Source: Myxococcales bacterium
Lineage (GTDB): Bacteria; Myxococcota; UBA727; GCA-2721815
Direction: 5' to 3'
Length of the DNA: 64,000 nucleotides
NCBI GenBank assembly: GCA_002721815.1
Contig: PBLQ01000011.1
Span: 1-64,000 of the forward strand
The position numbers and the translations under genes were made by a program. How positions within the stretch are numbered: position 1 is the first letter of the stretch; each line of letters begins with the position of its first letter. Shown here in pieces: positions 53,194 through 62,339 of the stretch. Below the pieces are notes generated by a model, which did not search any database, had not been told where the DNA came from, and saw nothing but the letters and a program-made list of their open reading frames with translations.

Positions 53194-54750
53194 ATGCACC
53201 CATCCTTCCTCAATCTCCGCTCTCCTCTGAAAACGCCCCTGCTGTTTGGGATTTGCGCCCTGTTGGGACTGGGTTCACAGTTGGCCTTAGGCCAAAATCA
53301 AGTCAACAAACCCATCATTTTGGCGCCCAGCGACACGAGTGAAGAAATCAGCCTCCAAAAGGCCATTGAGCTGGCTCTCAAACGAAACTGGGCAGGCCAA
53401 ATTGCCGATGCGGAACTCACCGAGCAGGAAACGGTGGTCCCAAGAGCTTGGTCCGCGTTTTTGCCCCAAATTCAAGCCTCGGCCAATTACACCAAAAACT
53501 ATCCAGAACAGACCGTCACCTTTCAAAACAAAGAGCAGTTGGAAGCCTCGGCCACCCTTTACGAGTCCATTGGCGATTTGATGTTCACAGCCGCGGAGCT
53601 GGAAAGTGACGCCGAAGCCAGGGCCGAAGGGGAAGAAAGTGCCCAAGAGCTCGTCGATTATGCAGCATCATTAAGGGAAACAGCCTTAGAACCGGTCGTG
53701 GTGCAACCCTCCCAGTTCTGGAGTGCACAGGTGAATGCGGTGATGCCCATTTTTGATGCCAGAGCTTTTCCCTTGTTAAAAAATGCGTACGCCTCCTCTC
53801 AAGTGGCGCGCTTAATGGTCGAAGACAGCAAAAACCAAATCCTGTTTAGCGTGGTAGTGGCATACTGGAATGCTGTCCTGGCCAAAGAACAAAAAGAGCT
53901 GGCACACGAAAATGCCCGCCGTAATGAATCACTTTGGGAAATGGCCAAACGCAGAGTCGACCTGGGCGTGGCGCCGCAACTGGAGGCCGAACGTGCTTAT
54001 CTGCAAGTCCTTGCGGCGAAAAACAACCTCACCAAAGCCAACTTCGATTATGACAGTGGCATTGGAACCCTGGGCTTTCTGCTCGGCGCCCCAAAAGCAT
54101 TTGCGATAGCCAAACCCCAACCAGCCCCCAGCGTGAATGAGGACGTGAACGGATATCTCGAACGGGCACAGACAGAACGCGTTCAGTTACAAATTCAAGA
54201 GCAAAGCATTGTCATGGCAAAAAGGGAAAAACAGGCGGCCACTTATGCTTTCTTGCCCCGGTTTCAAGCCATCGCTCGAGGGAACTACACGGACAACACC
54301 CGCGGTTTCACCACCGAGCCCTATAGCGCTAGCGTCATTCTACAGGCGACCGTCCCAATCTTTGAAGGTGGGGTTCGATTCGCGGATCTAAAAGCCAAAC
54401 GCGCCAGAGTCGTGGCGGCCACCATTCAAAAGCAGCAACTCAAAGCCGAAATCGATGGTGAGATTCGAACGGGTCACTTAGCGCTGCAACGAGACAAAGA
54501 AGCGCTCAAAATTCAAAACAAAGCTGCAGAGGTGGCTCAAAAAGCATTCGAACAAGCCCAAACACTCTATGAGCTGGGCAAGATTTCTCAAATGGACCTC
54601 ATCGGTGCCACCGAAGATTTGCAAGAAGCCCAGCTCGCTGAAAAACTGAGTCGGATTCGGCTGGAAGTCTCTCACTATAATTTCTTCCTCGCCACGGGAA
54701 TGCTCAAAGAAGTTTTGCAAGAAATGAGTATTTTACCCACGAAACCTTAG
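53194..54750 (+). CDS. TolC-family outer membrane efflux protein
   Basis: Trimeric outer-membrane exit duct for efflux pumps or type I secretion, 518 residues. A signal peptide ends near residue 34 (LLGLGSQLALGQ). Two outer-membrane-efflux repeats follow: the first includes ISLQKAIELALKRNWAGQIADAELTEQETVVPRAWSAFLPQIQASANYT; the second, LKAEIDGEIRTGHLALQRDKEALKIQNKAAEVAQKAFEQAQTLYELGKISQMDLIGATEDLQEAQL. An unusually acidic segment (ESDAEARAEGEESAQELVDYAAS, about 130-160) sits in the first repeat. No partner membrane fusion or pump gene is adjacent. Confidence 0.93.
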   Translation: MHPSFLNLRSPLKTPLLFGICALLGLGSQLALGQNQVNKPIILAPSDTSEEISLQKAIELALKRNWAGQIADAELTEQETVVPRAWSAFLPQIQASANYTKNYPEQTVTFQNKEQLEASATLYESIGDLMFTAAELESDAEARAEGEESAQELVDYAASLRETALEPVVVQPSQFWSAQVNAVMPIFDARAFPLLKNAYASSQVARLMVEDSKNQILFSVVVAYWNAVLAKEQKELAHENARRNESLWEMAKRRVDLGVAPQLEAERAYLQVLAAKNNLTKANFDYDSGIGTLGFLLGAPKAFAIAKPQPAPSVNEDVNGYLERAQTERVQLQIQEQSIVMAKREKQAATYAFLPRFQAIARGNYTDNTRGFTTEPYSASVILQATVPIFEGGVRFADLKAKRARVVAATIQKQQLKAEIDGEIRTGHLALQRDKEALKIQNKAAEVAQKAFEQAQTLYELGKISQMDLIGATEDLQEAQLAEKLSRIRLEVSHYNFFLATGMLKEVLQEMSILPTKP

Positions 54751-55223
54751 GGTAAATCCAAGAGCCACTGCTCGTCCCCCTCCGCTTCAGACAATGGGGC
54801 TGATTGCAGGGTAATTTGAGTGACACCTGAAGCGATCATGCATGTTGCAATGGGACCTTTTCCCGAGATATGGGTCAGAGAATTATTTTTTGCCTTGCCA
54901 ATGAAGATGAGCTGTGACGGTTTAACAAAAGTGGGGTCTCGTATCCCTTGCTCCTCGACACACCTATCGAACATTCGTGGTATTTCCTCGCGTAAAGCCG
55001 GCGATACGTCCGACAGGACAATATTTCTGGAGACTGTTTGTGTAGACGTTGGTTTTTCGTTCGGTATCTTTGGAAACGTCGTTTTTATTTTAGGGGGAGC
55101 CGGTTCATCATCTCCATACGTATCCAAAAATGCACACGTTCCCAACACCACCCCCAGCCCCACATAAAGAAAAGCCCCAATCACCAACACCCTGAGTGCA
55201 CCGAACCAAAATTTATTTTTCAT
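54747..55223 (-). CDS. Uncharacterised membrane-anchored protein
   Basis: 158 residues. N-terminal helix (about 6-26, ALRVLVIGAFLYVGLGVVLGTCAF), then a Pro-rich linker (DEPAPPKIKTTFPKIPNEKP) and a folded periplasmic domain (SPALREEIPRMFDRCVEEQGI...LIFIGKAKNNSLTHISGKGPIATCMIASG) with two Cys that may bond. Start set at the ATG 55223, 13 bases after the MshEN-GAF gene ends; an in-frame start 14 codons earlier overlaps it. No family recognised. The end overlaps the convergent TolC-like gene by four bases. Confidence 0.65.
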   Translation of the reverse strand: MKNKFWFGALRVLVIGAFLYVGLGVVLGTCAFLDTYGDDEPAPPKIKTTFPKIPNEKPTSTQTVSRNIVLSDVSPALREEIPRMFDRCVEEQGIRDPTFVKPSQLIFIGKAKNNSLTHISGKGPIATCMIASGVTQITLQSAPLSEAEGDEQWLLDLP

Positions 55224-55236
55224 TTGCCGCGACAAC

Positions 55237-56190
55237 TTAAACCGCCGATGACTGCACCACTTCAAGCGTCACAGCGTTCCTTTGTATCTTCTTTAACCGC
55301 TGCTGTAGAATCTCTACCAGAAGACGGCATTGGTCTTGAATATGAGAAACCTTCTCAGAAGGCACTGCTTTTGAACCATTGTCGACATACAGTGCACCCA
55401 CTACTTTTTGATGTAGTCGTATCGGCAAAACATAGGCCGTCGGTGCCGTGTTTTCAAAAAACATTTTTACAGGGTCGTCCTTGGGCAATGCGCCCCAAAA
55501 AGGCTTCCCCTCTTGCAAAACCGCAGACCAAATATCAGTGGTTCGAATGTCGAACACAAGTCCGCGAAAATCTTGCGCCATTGCATCCCCTTCATTCATG
55601 GACCATCCTCGTAACACGCCTCGTTGCCAGGAAAGAAACGCCGCACGTTGACAACCCTTCTTCGCTTCCTCGAGCACCGCTTGAATGTCATTCGGTTTTC
55701 CTGAAAGGCCTTCTTGTTCCGTTTTGCCTTTCAACCACTGACGTGCTGAACCACCAAGGGGCAAACCGAATAGCGCATGAAGTCCGTAATCCAAATGCAG
55801 GGAAGTGGTCACCTTGGGATAAACAAACACGCCTAAATCCAGAGACAATTGGTCCAGCAGTTCCACCGAAGGCTCCTCATCCACAGCCACCGCACAACGC
55901 TTGTTCTCGAACAAAACGGGCAACAAGCGATTCTCTATCGCGACTTTTTGGGGAAACCTGTCTTTCATGTCAGGTTCTATTTTCTGAATGTCACTCAAAT
56001 TCACCTTGGGCATGCGAAATTTATCCGCCAATAAATCGAGCAAAGGCAACTCTGGAATTTTACCCTTGAGTAACAAATAGCGAGCCAAATCTTTATTTTC
56101 TTGGCGTTGGAAATCTTGCCAAACGGTCTCAGCATCGCAGGCAGACAAATAACCTTCGTCTATCGCTTTTTGTATCAGCGACGGAAACAT
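55237..56190 (-). CDS. MshEN-like and GAF domain protein
   Basis: 317 residues, cytoplasmic. About 1-125 resemble the MshEN/GspE N-terminal domain: two tandem segments with the L-x6-G-x-[IL] pattern (LIQKAIDEGYL and LARYLLLKGKI), then LADKFRMPKVNLSDI and the PVLFENKRCAVAVDEEP strand. About 150-310 look like a GAF domain (TAYVLPIRLHQKVVGALYVDNGS). The Arg that starts each c-di-GMP motif in MshE is replaced, so nucleotide binding is doubtful. No ATPase domain follows, so it is not a secretion ATPase. It sits five bases after the RDD gene. Role is likely regulatory. Confidence 0.65.
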   Translation of the reverse strand: MFPSLIQKAIDEGYLSACDAETVWQDFQRQENKDLARYLLLKGKIPELPLLDLLADKFRMPKVNLSDIQKIEPDMKDRFPQKVAIENRLLPVLFENKRCAVAVDEEPSVELLDQLSLDLGVFVYPKVTTSLHLDYGLHALFGLPLGGSARQWLKGKTEQEGLSGKPNDIQAVLEEAKKGCQRAAFLSWQRGVLRGWSMNEGDAMAQDFRGLVFDIRTTDIWSAVLQEGKPFWGALPKDDPVKMFFENTAPTAYVLPIRLHQKVVGALYVDNGSKAVPSEKVSHIQDQCRLLVEILQQRLKKIQRNAVTLEVVQSSAV

Positions 56191-56195
56191 GAATG

Positions 56196-57617
56196 CTACG
56201 CCCCTTCAAGATTGGGGATCACCGGAACGGTCCTGGCAAAGAAATGGCCGGGCCCACGAAACCGGGGGTTGAGCCAAAGCGCAAAGAAGGGGCCACTCAT
56301 CAGACAAAGCAACCCCACCCCGCTGCATAAGGCCAACAAACCGGTCTGCGTTGGGTCGGGTTTAATGGCTTCTTCGTTCGTCAACACGAATATCTTGAAC
56401 AGATTGCCCCCGACGGTGGCTCCGGTCCAATAGATGCTGGCAAAGGTCAGTAAGACGTGGAAAATAAATGCAGAGCCCCAAAAGGCAAACACCACACTCC
56501 ATGGGACAGCAGCCATTAAACTTTCGCCATCACCAGCCATAAGGGTGTCATTGCCGGCCGCGGAGATAATGGTGACGGGCGCCACACACATCAGCACCAA
56601 AAGCGTGTCCACCAAACCCGCCGCCATCACCTGCCAACTGTGAGGCTCGCGCCACACTGCAGGTTCACCACTGGATTCGGGCGCAATGAAAGGTACCGCC
56701 TGACCCGAGTCATCATAAAAGGTTTGGCTGGGTTTTTGGGTGGTCGAGGCCTCGTTGATGGTTTGTGCCAAAGAGCGGGACCTGCCCCCCTCATTGGGCT
56801 CATGCACAACCCTAGATATGATGGGGCCATCATCTTCAGTGGCGGTGCCATCAAAAGTTAGGGCCGGCGCGCTCGAGACCTCTGGCGCTTCATCAACCTC
56901 TTCAACCTCAGCGACCTCTTCAGGGGGTGCGAAAGAGAGTGGCTGTAATGCATCGGGAGGCAGCTCTAGTTCCTCGCTCTCAGCCGCCGCAATGGATTCT
57001 TCCAGTTCTAACTGGGTGTCCACAGCTTCTTGAATGGCACGCAAATCAATTTCGGGATCAGTCTCGACCGTTTCTTCTTTAAAGAAGGCATCGTGGAGTT
57101 CCTGCATGGCAGGATCCGGATGTGGGGTGGGATTTGCCTTTTGGGCTTCGAAATCGGATTCCTCTTCGATGTCGTGAACGGCCCCCTCTTCTACCTCGAC
57201 AAATGCTTGTGCATCTTCTTGCTCCACGACGGCGTCTTTAGGCTCCGGCATTTGTTCTTCAGCGATGAGGTATTCCACCGGGGGCAATGGGATATCTGAG
57301 TGCATGCTTTCAATGACTGGATCGGTGAACTCTTCCTGCGAGTCGAAATCGTCGGCAAAAGCATTGGCTTGGCCAGGCAGATTAGAAATGTGCTCTTGCG
57401 CTCGCTTGACCATGTTGAGTTCTGGAGAATCACCATCTTTACCTCGCAGTCGACGCGCAACCCCCTCTGGCATGGGCGGCAATACCCCCAGTTGGGAGGT
57501 TTTCCACTTTTCGTGAGGCAACAACAAACCACATCCACAGGCCGGACACCCTTGGCTTTTGTCCTCGGTTTCAAAGCCGCATCGAACACAGTTAAATGTG
57601 GATTTTGATTCTTCCAT
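56196..57617 (-). CDS. Zinc-ribbon protein with RDD membrane domain
   Basis: 473 residues in three parts. An N-terminal zinc ribbon (CVRCGFETEDKSQGCPACGCG, two CxxC pairs near 10-30). A long acidic, disordered linker (about 90-310) rich in Glu/Asp and Ala/Pro. A C-terminal RDD domain (about 330-460) with three to four helices, beginning WQVMAAGLVDTLLVLMCVAPVTIISA; the first Arg of RDD is replaced by Ala/Gly. RDD proteins are often transporters or cargo-linked; zinc-ribbon plus acidic linker is typical of myxobacterial FHA/RDD-like architectures. Upstream of the MshEN-GAF gene in the same operon. Confidence 0.7.
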   Translation of the reverse strand: MEESKSTFNCVRCGFETEDKSQGCPACGCGLLLPHEKWKTSQLGVLPPMPEGVARRLRGKDGDSPELNMVKRAQEHISNLPGQANAFADDFDSQEEFTDPVIESMHSDIPLPPVEYLIAEEQMPEPKDAVVEQEDAQAFVEVEEGAVHDIEEESDFEAQKANPTPHPDPAMQELHDAFFKEETVETDPEIDLRAIQEAVDTQLELEESIAAAESEELELPPDALQPLSFAPPEEVAEVEEVDEAPEVSSAPALTFDGTATEDDGPIISRVVHEPNEGGRSRSLAQTINEASTTQKPSQTFYDDSGQAVPFIAPESSGEPAVWREPHSWQVMAAGLVDTLLVLMCVAPVTIISAAGNDTLMAGDGESLMAAVPWSVVFAFWGSAFIFHVLLTFASIYWTGATVGGNLFKIFVLTNEEAIKPDPTQTGLLALCSGVGLLCLMSGPFFALWLNPRFRGPGHFFARTVPVIPNLEGA

Positions 57618-57655
57618 AGCTAGAGACAGTGTCCTTTCACCCGACTAGGTCTACC

Positions 57656-58414
57656 TTAGAGTCGCCCACGATGCCATTGCAAGGCGCACAAAAAGGGAAA
57701 TGCGGCGGTTTCGGTTCGTAAAACATGGGGCGAAAGACGAACCCCTGTCGCACCCAACCCTTCAAAAAAGCCGATTTCCTGCGGGGTCAAGCCGCCCTCT
57801 GGCCCCACCACCAAACCAAATTCAGCAGTGTCAGAGGTCTTAATGCTTTGAAAACATTGGCTAATCCACTTTTCAGCCTCAAGGTCACCCACAAACAGCG
57901 TCTTTTGGGGCCCCACCAAATGCCCTTCTAATTCAGAAACCGTGTAGGGGCCATGAATGACCGGGGCAAACCGGCGACCAGACTGTCGGGCTGCGTCTAA
58001 GGCGATCTTTTCAAGCCGAGCACGCTTTTTTGCGAATTGGGCAGCATTCGTTTTGATTTCCGATCGCTCTGCCTGCCACAAAATCAATTCGGTCAGACCC
58101 ATCTCTGTTGCTTTTTGGACCAATGGCTCGAGCTTCGCCGGGCGTATCATCGCCTGAACCAAAAGCATCGGCGCATTTTGGAGCGGGGCCGCTTCGACGC
58201 GGGCATCCTGCAGACCCCATCCATCGGAACCCTCAAACAACTTCCCCACCACCAAACGGCCACTGCCATCCAGGAGTTCCACCGCTTCCCCAGCAGGAAG
58301 ACGAAGGACTTTCAAGAAACGGTGCATGGCGTCTTGCGGCAAACGCCCGACTTGACCCGATTGGAAATCGTCCATGTCTTCGCTGTTAATCACCGCACGA
58401 TGTTTTGGTTTCAC
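57656..58414 (-). CDS. rsmE: 16S rRNA (uracil-1498-N3)-methyltransferase
   Basis: SPOUT (knotted) methyltransferase that methylates U1498 of 16S rRNA. The 252 residues have a PUA-like N-terminal part (HRFLKVLRLPAGEAVELLDGSGRLVVGK) and the trefoil knot with VVGPEGGLTPQEIGFFEGLGATGVRLSPHVLRTETA. The GTG at 58414 is preferred: AGGG lies seven bases ahead and it follows the end of the upstream gene; an ATG 28 codons further would overlap that gene. Confidence 0.92.
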   Translation of the reverse strand: MKPKHRAVINSEDMDDFQSGQVGRLPQDAMHRFLKVLRLPAGEAVELLDGSGRLVVGKLFEGSDGWGLQDARVEAAPLQNAPMLLVQAMIRPAKLEPLVQKATEMGLTELILWQAERSEIKTNAAQFAKKRARLEKIALDAARQSGRRFAPVIHGPYTVSELEGHLVGPQKTLFVGDLEAEKWISQCFQSIKTSDTAEFGLVVGPEGGLTPQEIGFFEGLGATGVRLSPHVLRTETAAFPFLCALQWHRGRL

Positions 58415-58433
58415 ACAAGGGCCCTGAGTATCT

Positions 58434-58895
58434 TTAGCGGGAGTTCGACCGTTTGGATTCGTCCGAGCGACGTAACCGACGAGAAATTTCACGCGCAATA
58501 TTCATCACAAGAAGCGTATAGCACTTCATGTCCGTCACATACATCTCTCGAAGTAAAGTATAGGGCCAAACCCAGATTTCAGTATCCTGGGTGGCTTTCA
58601 CGGTGGCGGAGCGTGGCATCATGTCTACGAAGCTCATTTCGCCAAAAAAATCACCCGCTTTGAGCATGGCTAATTTTCGGGTGTACTCAGGTCTGATTTT
58701 GAGGGCCTGTAACTCACCACTCTTGATCACGAACAGCTCTCGACTGGGATCTCCCTCTTCGTAGAGGAGTTCGCCCTCTTTGAGCACGCGAAAGGAAGCG
58801 GTTTCAGTGAACCGCTTGAGTCCCAACTCGGGAACCCCACCAAAAAGGGGCAGCTCGGATAGAATTTCTGGGCTTGGCTGAGTCATGGCATGCAT
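58434..58895 (-). CDS. Cyclic nucleotide-binding domain protein
   Basis: 153 residues, a single cNMP-binding beta-roll (about 10-125): LPLFGGVPELGLKRFTETASFRVLKEGELLYEEGDPSRELFVIKSGELQAL, then the phosphate-binding cassette AGDFFGEMSFVDMMPRSATVKA. The FGE...RSA pattern with Arg is compatible with cAMP/cGMP binding. There is no HTH domain, so it is not a CRP-type regulator; it may act through a partner. First gene of a minus-strand run leading to rsmE, the RDD and MshEN-GAF genes. It starts divergently from kdsB. Confidence 0.85.
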   Translation of the reverse strand: MHAMTQPSPEILSELPLFGGVPELGLKRFTETASFRVLKEGELLYEEGDPSRELFVIKSGELQALKIRPEYTRKLAMLKAGDFFGEMSFVDMMPRSATVKATQDTEIWVWPYTLLREMYVTDMKCYTLLVMNIAREISRRLRRSDESKRSNSR

Positions 58896-59015
58896 TTAGC
58901 TAAGGGTCACCATAACTGTTTATCGCCTAACCCGAAAGACTCAACCCCTATCTGGAAAAGCCGCAGACGGCGGGTTCTTGACACAAAGCCTTGGAAGTGA
59001 GAGCGAATTTATCCC

Positions 59016-59810
59016 GTGGAAGCGCTCGCCTTAATCATACCGGCCCGGATGGGAGCCACACGGTTACCGCACAAGCCATTAGCGGAAATCGGAGACCTGC
59101 CTTTAGTGGTTCGTACGGCCCAGTTAGGGCTGAAATTCCTCAATTCCTTACCTCAAAATAAGTACAAAACTGTGCTGGCGGTGGCCACGGATCATCAGGA
59201 TATTTTTGACGTTTGCCAACAACACGGGATCACCGCCGTGATGACAGATCCCGATTTGCCCTCCGGGAGCGACCGGGTCCTTGCCGCAGCGGATATATTG
59301 CAACAAGACCAAGGTTTTGAGGCTGATCTTCTGTTGAATTTGCAGGGAGATGAACCCTTTTTGCCCTTGGACTGTCTCAACGCGATTTTGGCGCTGGTGG
59401 CACAACAACCCCAAGGTGACCTTTACACCGCAGCCACCCAGTACGATGCCGCGAAGCACACAAGCCTTTTTGAGGACCCCAATGCCGTCAAAGTCGTCTG
59501 TGACCAGCGGCAAGCTGCCCTTTATTTTTCCCGCTCGCCCATTCCTCACCCGAGAGATGGGCAAACTGCTTTCACATTTTTGAAGCACCTGGGCGTCTAT
59601 TTGTGGCGAAAAGATGCGCTTCGGCAATTTGTAGCCAACCCGCCGACCCCATTAGAGCAAATTGAAAAACTTGAGCAGTTACGAGCCATTCATTTCGGCC
59701 TGAAAATTATGGTGGCCCAGGGGAACTGGCACAGCATCGACATCAATACCCGAAGTGATTTGCAACAGGCTGAAAATCACTTAAATCGAATTCAGGACCA
59801 CCAGGAGTAA
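59016..59810 (+). CDS. kdsB: 3-deoxy-manno-octulosonate cytidylyltransferase (CMP-Kdo synthetase)
   Basis: Activates Kdo with CTP for lipid A core synthesis. The 264 residues have ALIIPARMGATRLPHKPLAEIGDLPLVVRTAQ at the start (CTP-binding loop with Arg and Lys), the metal-site LNLQGDEPFLP near 108, VKVVCDQRQAALYFSRSPIPHPRD, and LEQIEKLEQLRAIHFGLKI. Start is the GTG at 59016; no strong ribosome site is seen. A CTP user, it is followed five bases later by CTP synthase. Confidence 0.95.
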   Translation: MEALALIIPARMGATRLPHKPLAEIGDLPLVVRTAQLGLKFLNSLPQNKYKTVLAVATDHQDIFDVCQQHGITAVMTDPDLPSGSDRVLAAADILQQDQGFEADLLLNLQGDEPFLPLDCLNAILALVAQQPQGDLYTAATQYDAAKHTSLFEDPNAVKVVCDQRQAALYFSRSPIPHPRDGQTAFTFLKHLGVYLWRKDALRQFVANPPTPLEQIEKLEQLRAIHFGLKIMVAQGNWHSIDINTRSDLQQAENHLNRIQDHQE

Positions 59811-59815
59811 GAACC

Positions 59816-61435
59816 ATGGGCGTTAGAAATACAAAATATATTTTCGTGACAGGGGGCGTGATCAGCTCCTTGGGAAAAGGCATTGCCGCGGCCTCAATCG
59901 GCGCCCTCATGGAAAACCGGGGCATCAAACTGAGCATCATGAAGCTCGACCCCTATCTCAATGTCGACCCGGGGACCATGAGTCCGTTTCAACACGGTGA
60001 AGTCTTTGTCACTGATGATGGCGCAGAAACCGACTTAGATTTGGGTCATTATGAACGGTACACACACGTGACGCTCGGCAAACACAACAGTAAAACCGCC
60101 GGCCAAATTTACCAGTGTGTTCTAGAAAAAGAACGACGGGGAGACTATCTGGGAAAGACTGTACAGGTCATCCCACACGTCACCAATGAGATCAAAGCCT
60201 CCATTCGAAAGGTGGCAGAAAAACATGATTTGATCATCTGCGAAGTGGGCGGAACCGTGGGCGATATTGAGTCCCTGCCCTTCTTGGAAGCGATTCGACA
60301 AATGCGACTGGAAGAGGGCCCCAGCAATGTCCTATCCATCCACGTTTCCTACGTTCCCTATATTGCCGCGGCAGGTGAGGTGAAAACCAAACCTACCCAA
60401 CACTCGGTCAAAGAACTTCGCGGAATCGGGATCCAACCCGAAGTCTTACTTTTGAGATCCGATCACGCCATTGATGACGAAGTTAAGAAGAAAATATCCT
60501 TATTCTGTAATGTACCCACCGAAGCCGTCATCAATTGCATTGACGTACCAACCACCTATGAAGTTCCCCTTGCGCTCTGGAAAGAAGGTTTGGATGACAT
60601 CATTTCAGAACGACTGAACATTTGGAGCCGTGGTGCCCAGCTCACACAATGGGAAAAAATTGTTGCGGGTTTCAAAGACTGTGAACAAAAAATCGAAATC
60701 GGCATCGTGGGCAAATACGTTGACTTGGTGGAGAGCTACAAAAGCATCAACGAAGCATTAATCCACGCAGGTATTGAGCACAGAAAACGTGTCAAATTGG
60801 TTCACGTAGATTCTGAAGCTCTCGAGGAGAAAGGGCCAGAAGAGCTTTTGGCCCCCTTGGATGCGGTGCTGGTTCCAGGTGGTTTTGGTGAACGTGGAAC
60901 TGAAGGAAAAATCGCTGCCGTTACCTACGCGCGAAACAACAACATCCCCTACTTCGGTATTTGTTTGGGGCTCCAAATTGCTGTCATTGAATTCGCACGA
61001 AACGCAGCCAATATTACCAATGCAACCTCGGAAGAGTTTGACCCTCAGAGCGATGCACAGGTCATCCATATTATGGAACACCAAAAATCGGTAACCCACA
61101 AAGGTGGGTCTATGCGCCTGGGTGGGTACCCATGCACCATCGTTCGTGACACATTGGCTCATCAGGTCTACGGGCATACCGAAATCAGGGAGCGACATCG
61201 TCACCGGTTCGAAGTCAACAATTCTTTTCGTGAACCGCTCCAAGAGGCCGGCATGGTTTTTTCCGGTTTATCTCCAGATGGTGAACTGGTAGAAATTATC
61301 GAAATTCCGCAACACCCTTTCTTTTTGGCCTGTCAATTTCACCCCGAATTTTTATCGCGCCCCTGGGAGGCGCACCCCATATTCTCCGCTTTTCTAAAAG
61401 CAGCCATCGAACGTAACCAAGGCAAGCATGAATAA
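59816..61435 (+). CDS. pyrG: CTP synthase
   Basis: Makes CTP from UTP, ATP and glutamine. The 539 residues have the synthetase domain (TKYIFVTGGVISSLGKGIAAASIGALMENRG, with P-loop near 15-25; MKLDPYLNVDPGTMSPFQHGEVFVTDDGAETDLDLGHYER) and a glutaminase domain with the nucleophile Cys in YFGICLGLQIAVIEF near 382 and the His-Glu pair in QFHPEFLSRP near 507. GGAG precedes the ATG at 59816. Its end overlaps the next gene by eight bases. Confidence 0.98.
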   Translation: MGVRNTKYIFVTGGVISSLGKGIAAASIGALMENRGIKLSIMKLDPYLNVDPGTMSPFQHGEVFVTDDGAETDLDLGHYERYTHVTLGKHNSKTAGQIYQCVLEKERRGDYLGKTVQVIPHVTNEIKASIRKVAEKHDLIICEVGGTVGDIESLPFLEAIRQMRLEEGPSNVLSIHVSYVPYIAAAGEVKTKPTQHSVKELRGIGIQPEVLLLRSDHAIDDEVKKKISLFCNVPTEAVINCIDVPTTYEVPLALWKEGLDDIISERLNIWSRGAQLTQWEKIVAGFKDCEQKIEIGIVGKYVDLVESYKSINEALIHAGIEHRKRVKLVHVDSEALEEKGPEELLAPLDAVLVPGGFGERGTEGKIAAVTYARNNNIPYFGICLGLQIAVIEFARNAANITNATSEEFDPQSDAQVIHIMEHQKSVTHKGGSMRLGGYPCTIVRDTLAHQVYGHTEIRERHRHRFEVNNSFREPLQEAGMVFSGLSPDGELVEIIEIPQHPFFLACQFHPEFLSRPWEAHPIFSAFLKAAIERNQGKHE

Positions 61436-62339
61436 AGGTCGAAGCGCTTCAATTTTTTGCAACATCTTTCTGATGCTGTCGTCGGTAGCTATCTCAAGCA
61501 ACACGGCATTCGCGCAGAGCGAACTCCAACACCAAAACAAGCCCCAGCTCAAGCTGTCCCCTGCCGTGTCCACACTTGCCATCAATGGCATGGGCACGGG
61601 CCTATTGGTGGCCTCAGCTTTTCAAAACAATCGCACCGGACTGCTTTACCATCCCGATGGTAGCTCTTCGAATATTCACGGCACCACACAGTGGCCCGTA
61701 CTGCTCGGCGGTCTCACGGGTGGTGCAATCGGCTTGGGGCTTGGTGTTGTCGGTGCATCTTTGTCTCCGCCGGTGACACAAGGCGCCCAGATGGCCCAGG
61801 CTTTTGCGCACCTTGCCATCCCGCTCGGTACGGCCGGAACCATGATTGTTCTGCAACCCAATCAAACCGTAACCGGGTTACTGGCACTTTCGGGGACGGT
61901 GGCCACTGTGCCCATTTCATACCTTCTATCCAAACAGAACATTCAAACTTCCCAACTACACGCCGGAAATTTGATGGCAGTGAATTGGGCGCTGACGGCG
62001 GGAAGTCTGGGCGCCATGCTCGCCCCTCAGGGCGCTTTGGTGGGGCTGCCATCCCTGGCTGACCGGCCCATCGATATGACCATCGGTGCCATGGTTCTGG
62101 CTGGGACCACGGGAATGGTGGTTGGGCCCCTTTCCCAAGTCTATCTGCCAGAAAAATGGCAGAAAAAAATGACTCAAATGTTTTGGGGTGGGATGTTAGG
62201 CTCGGCCACCGGCTGGGCCGTAGGTTTAGCCAGCCGTTCGTTATGGGGTGAAAATGACTTTGCCGGGGCAGCCTCGGTGGGATTGGTCGGACAACTGACC
62301 GGCTTGTTGGCCGGCAGCTTTGTGGAGCGAGAAGAATGA
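61428..62339 (+). CDS. Uncharacterised exported Gly/Ala/Leu-rich protein
   Basis: 303 residues between pyrG and kdsA. A signal peptide (about 1-29, SIFCNIFLMLSSVAISSNTAFAQ) precedes a mature chain made of hydrophobic, Gly-rich repeats (LLGGLTGGAIGLGLGVVGASL, LAGTTGMVVGPLS, GWAVGLASRSL) separated by short loops. Could be a helical membrane protein, or beta-rich outer-membrane protein; I cannot decide. It overlaps pyrG by eight bases and kdsA by four (ATGA), so it is firmly part of the Kdo operon. No family recognised. Confidence 0.75.
   Translation: MNKGRSASIFCNIFLMLSSVAISSNTAFAQSELQHQNKPQLKLSPAVSTLAINGMGTGLLVASAFQNNRTGLLYHPDGSSSNIHGTTQWPVLLGGLTGGAIGLGLGVVGASLSPPVTQGAQMAQAFAHLAIPLGTAGTMIVLQPNQTVTGLLALSGTVATVPISYLLSKQNIQTSQLHAGNLMAVNWALTAGSLGAMLAPQGALVGLPSLADRPIDMTIGAMVLAGTTGMVVGPLSQVYLPEKWQKKMTQMFWGGMLGSATGWAVGLASRSLWGENDFAGAASVGLVGQLTGLLAGSFVEREE

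Noticed and set aside
55038-56069. 343-codon plus-strand frame opposite the MshEN-GAF gene
   Set aside because: Product has basic low-complexity sequence with no domain, while the minus frame has clear MshEN and GAF patterns and fits the operon.
58977-59010. Promoter TTGACA before kdsB
   Set aside because: The -35 is perfect but no acceptable -10 lies 15-19 bases downstream.
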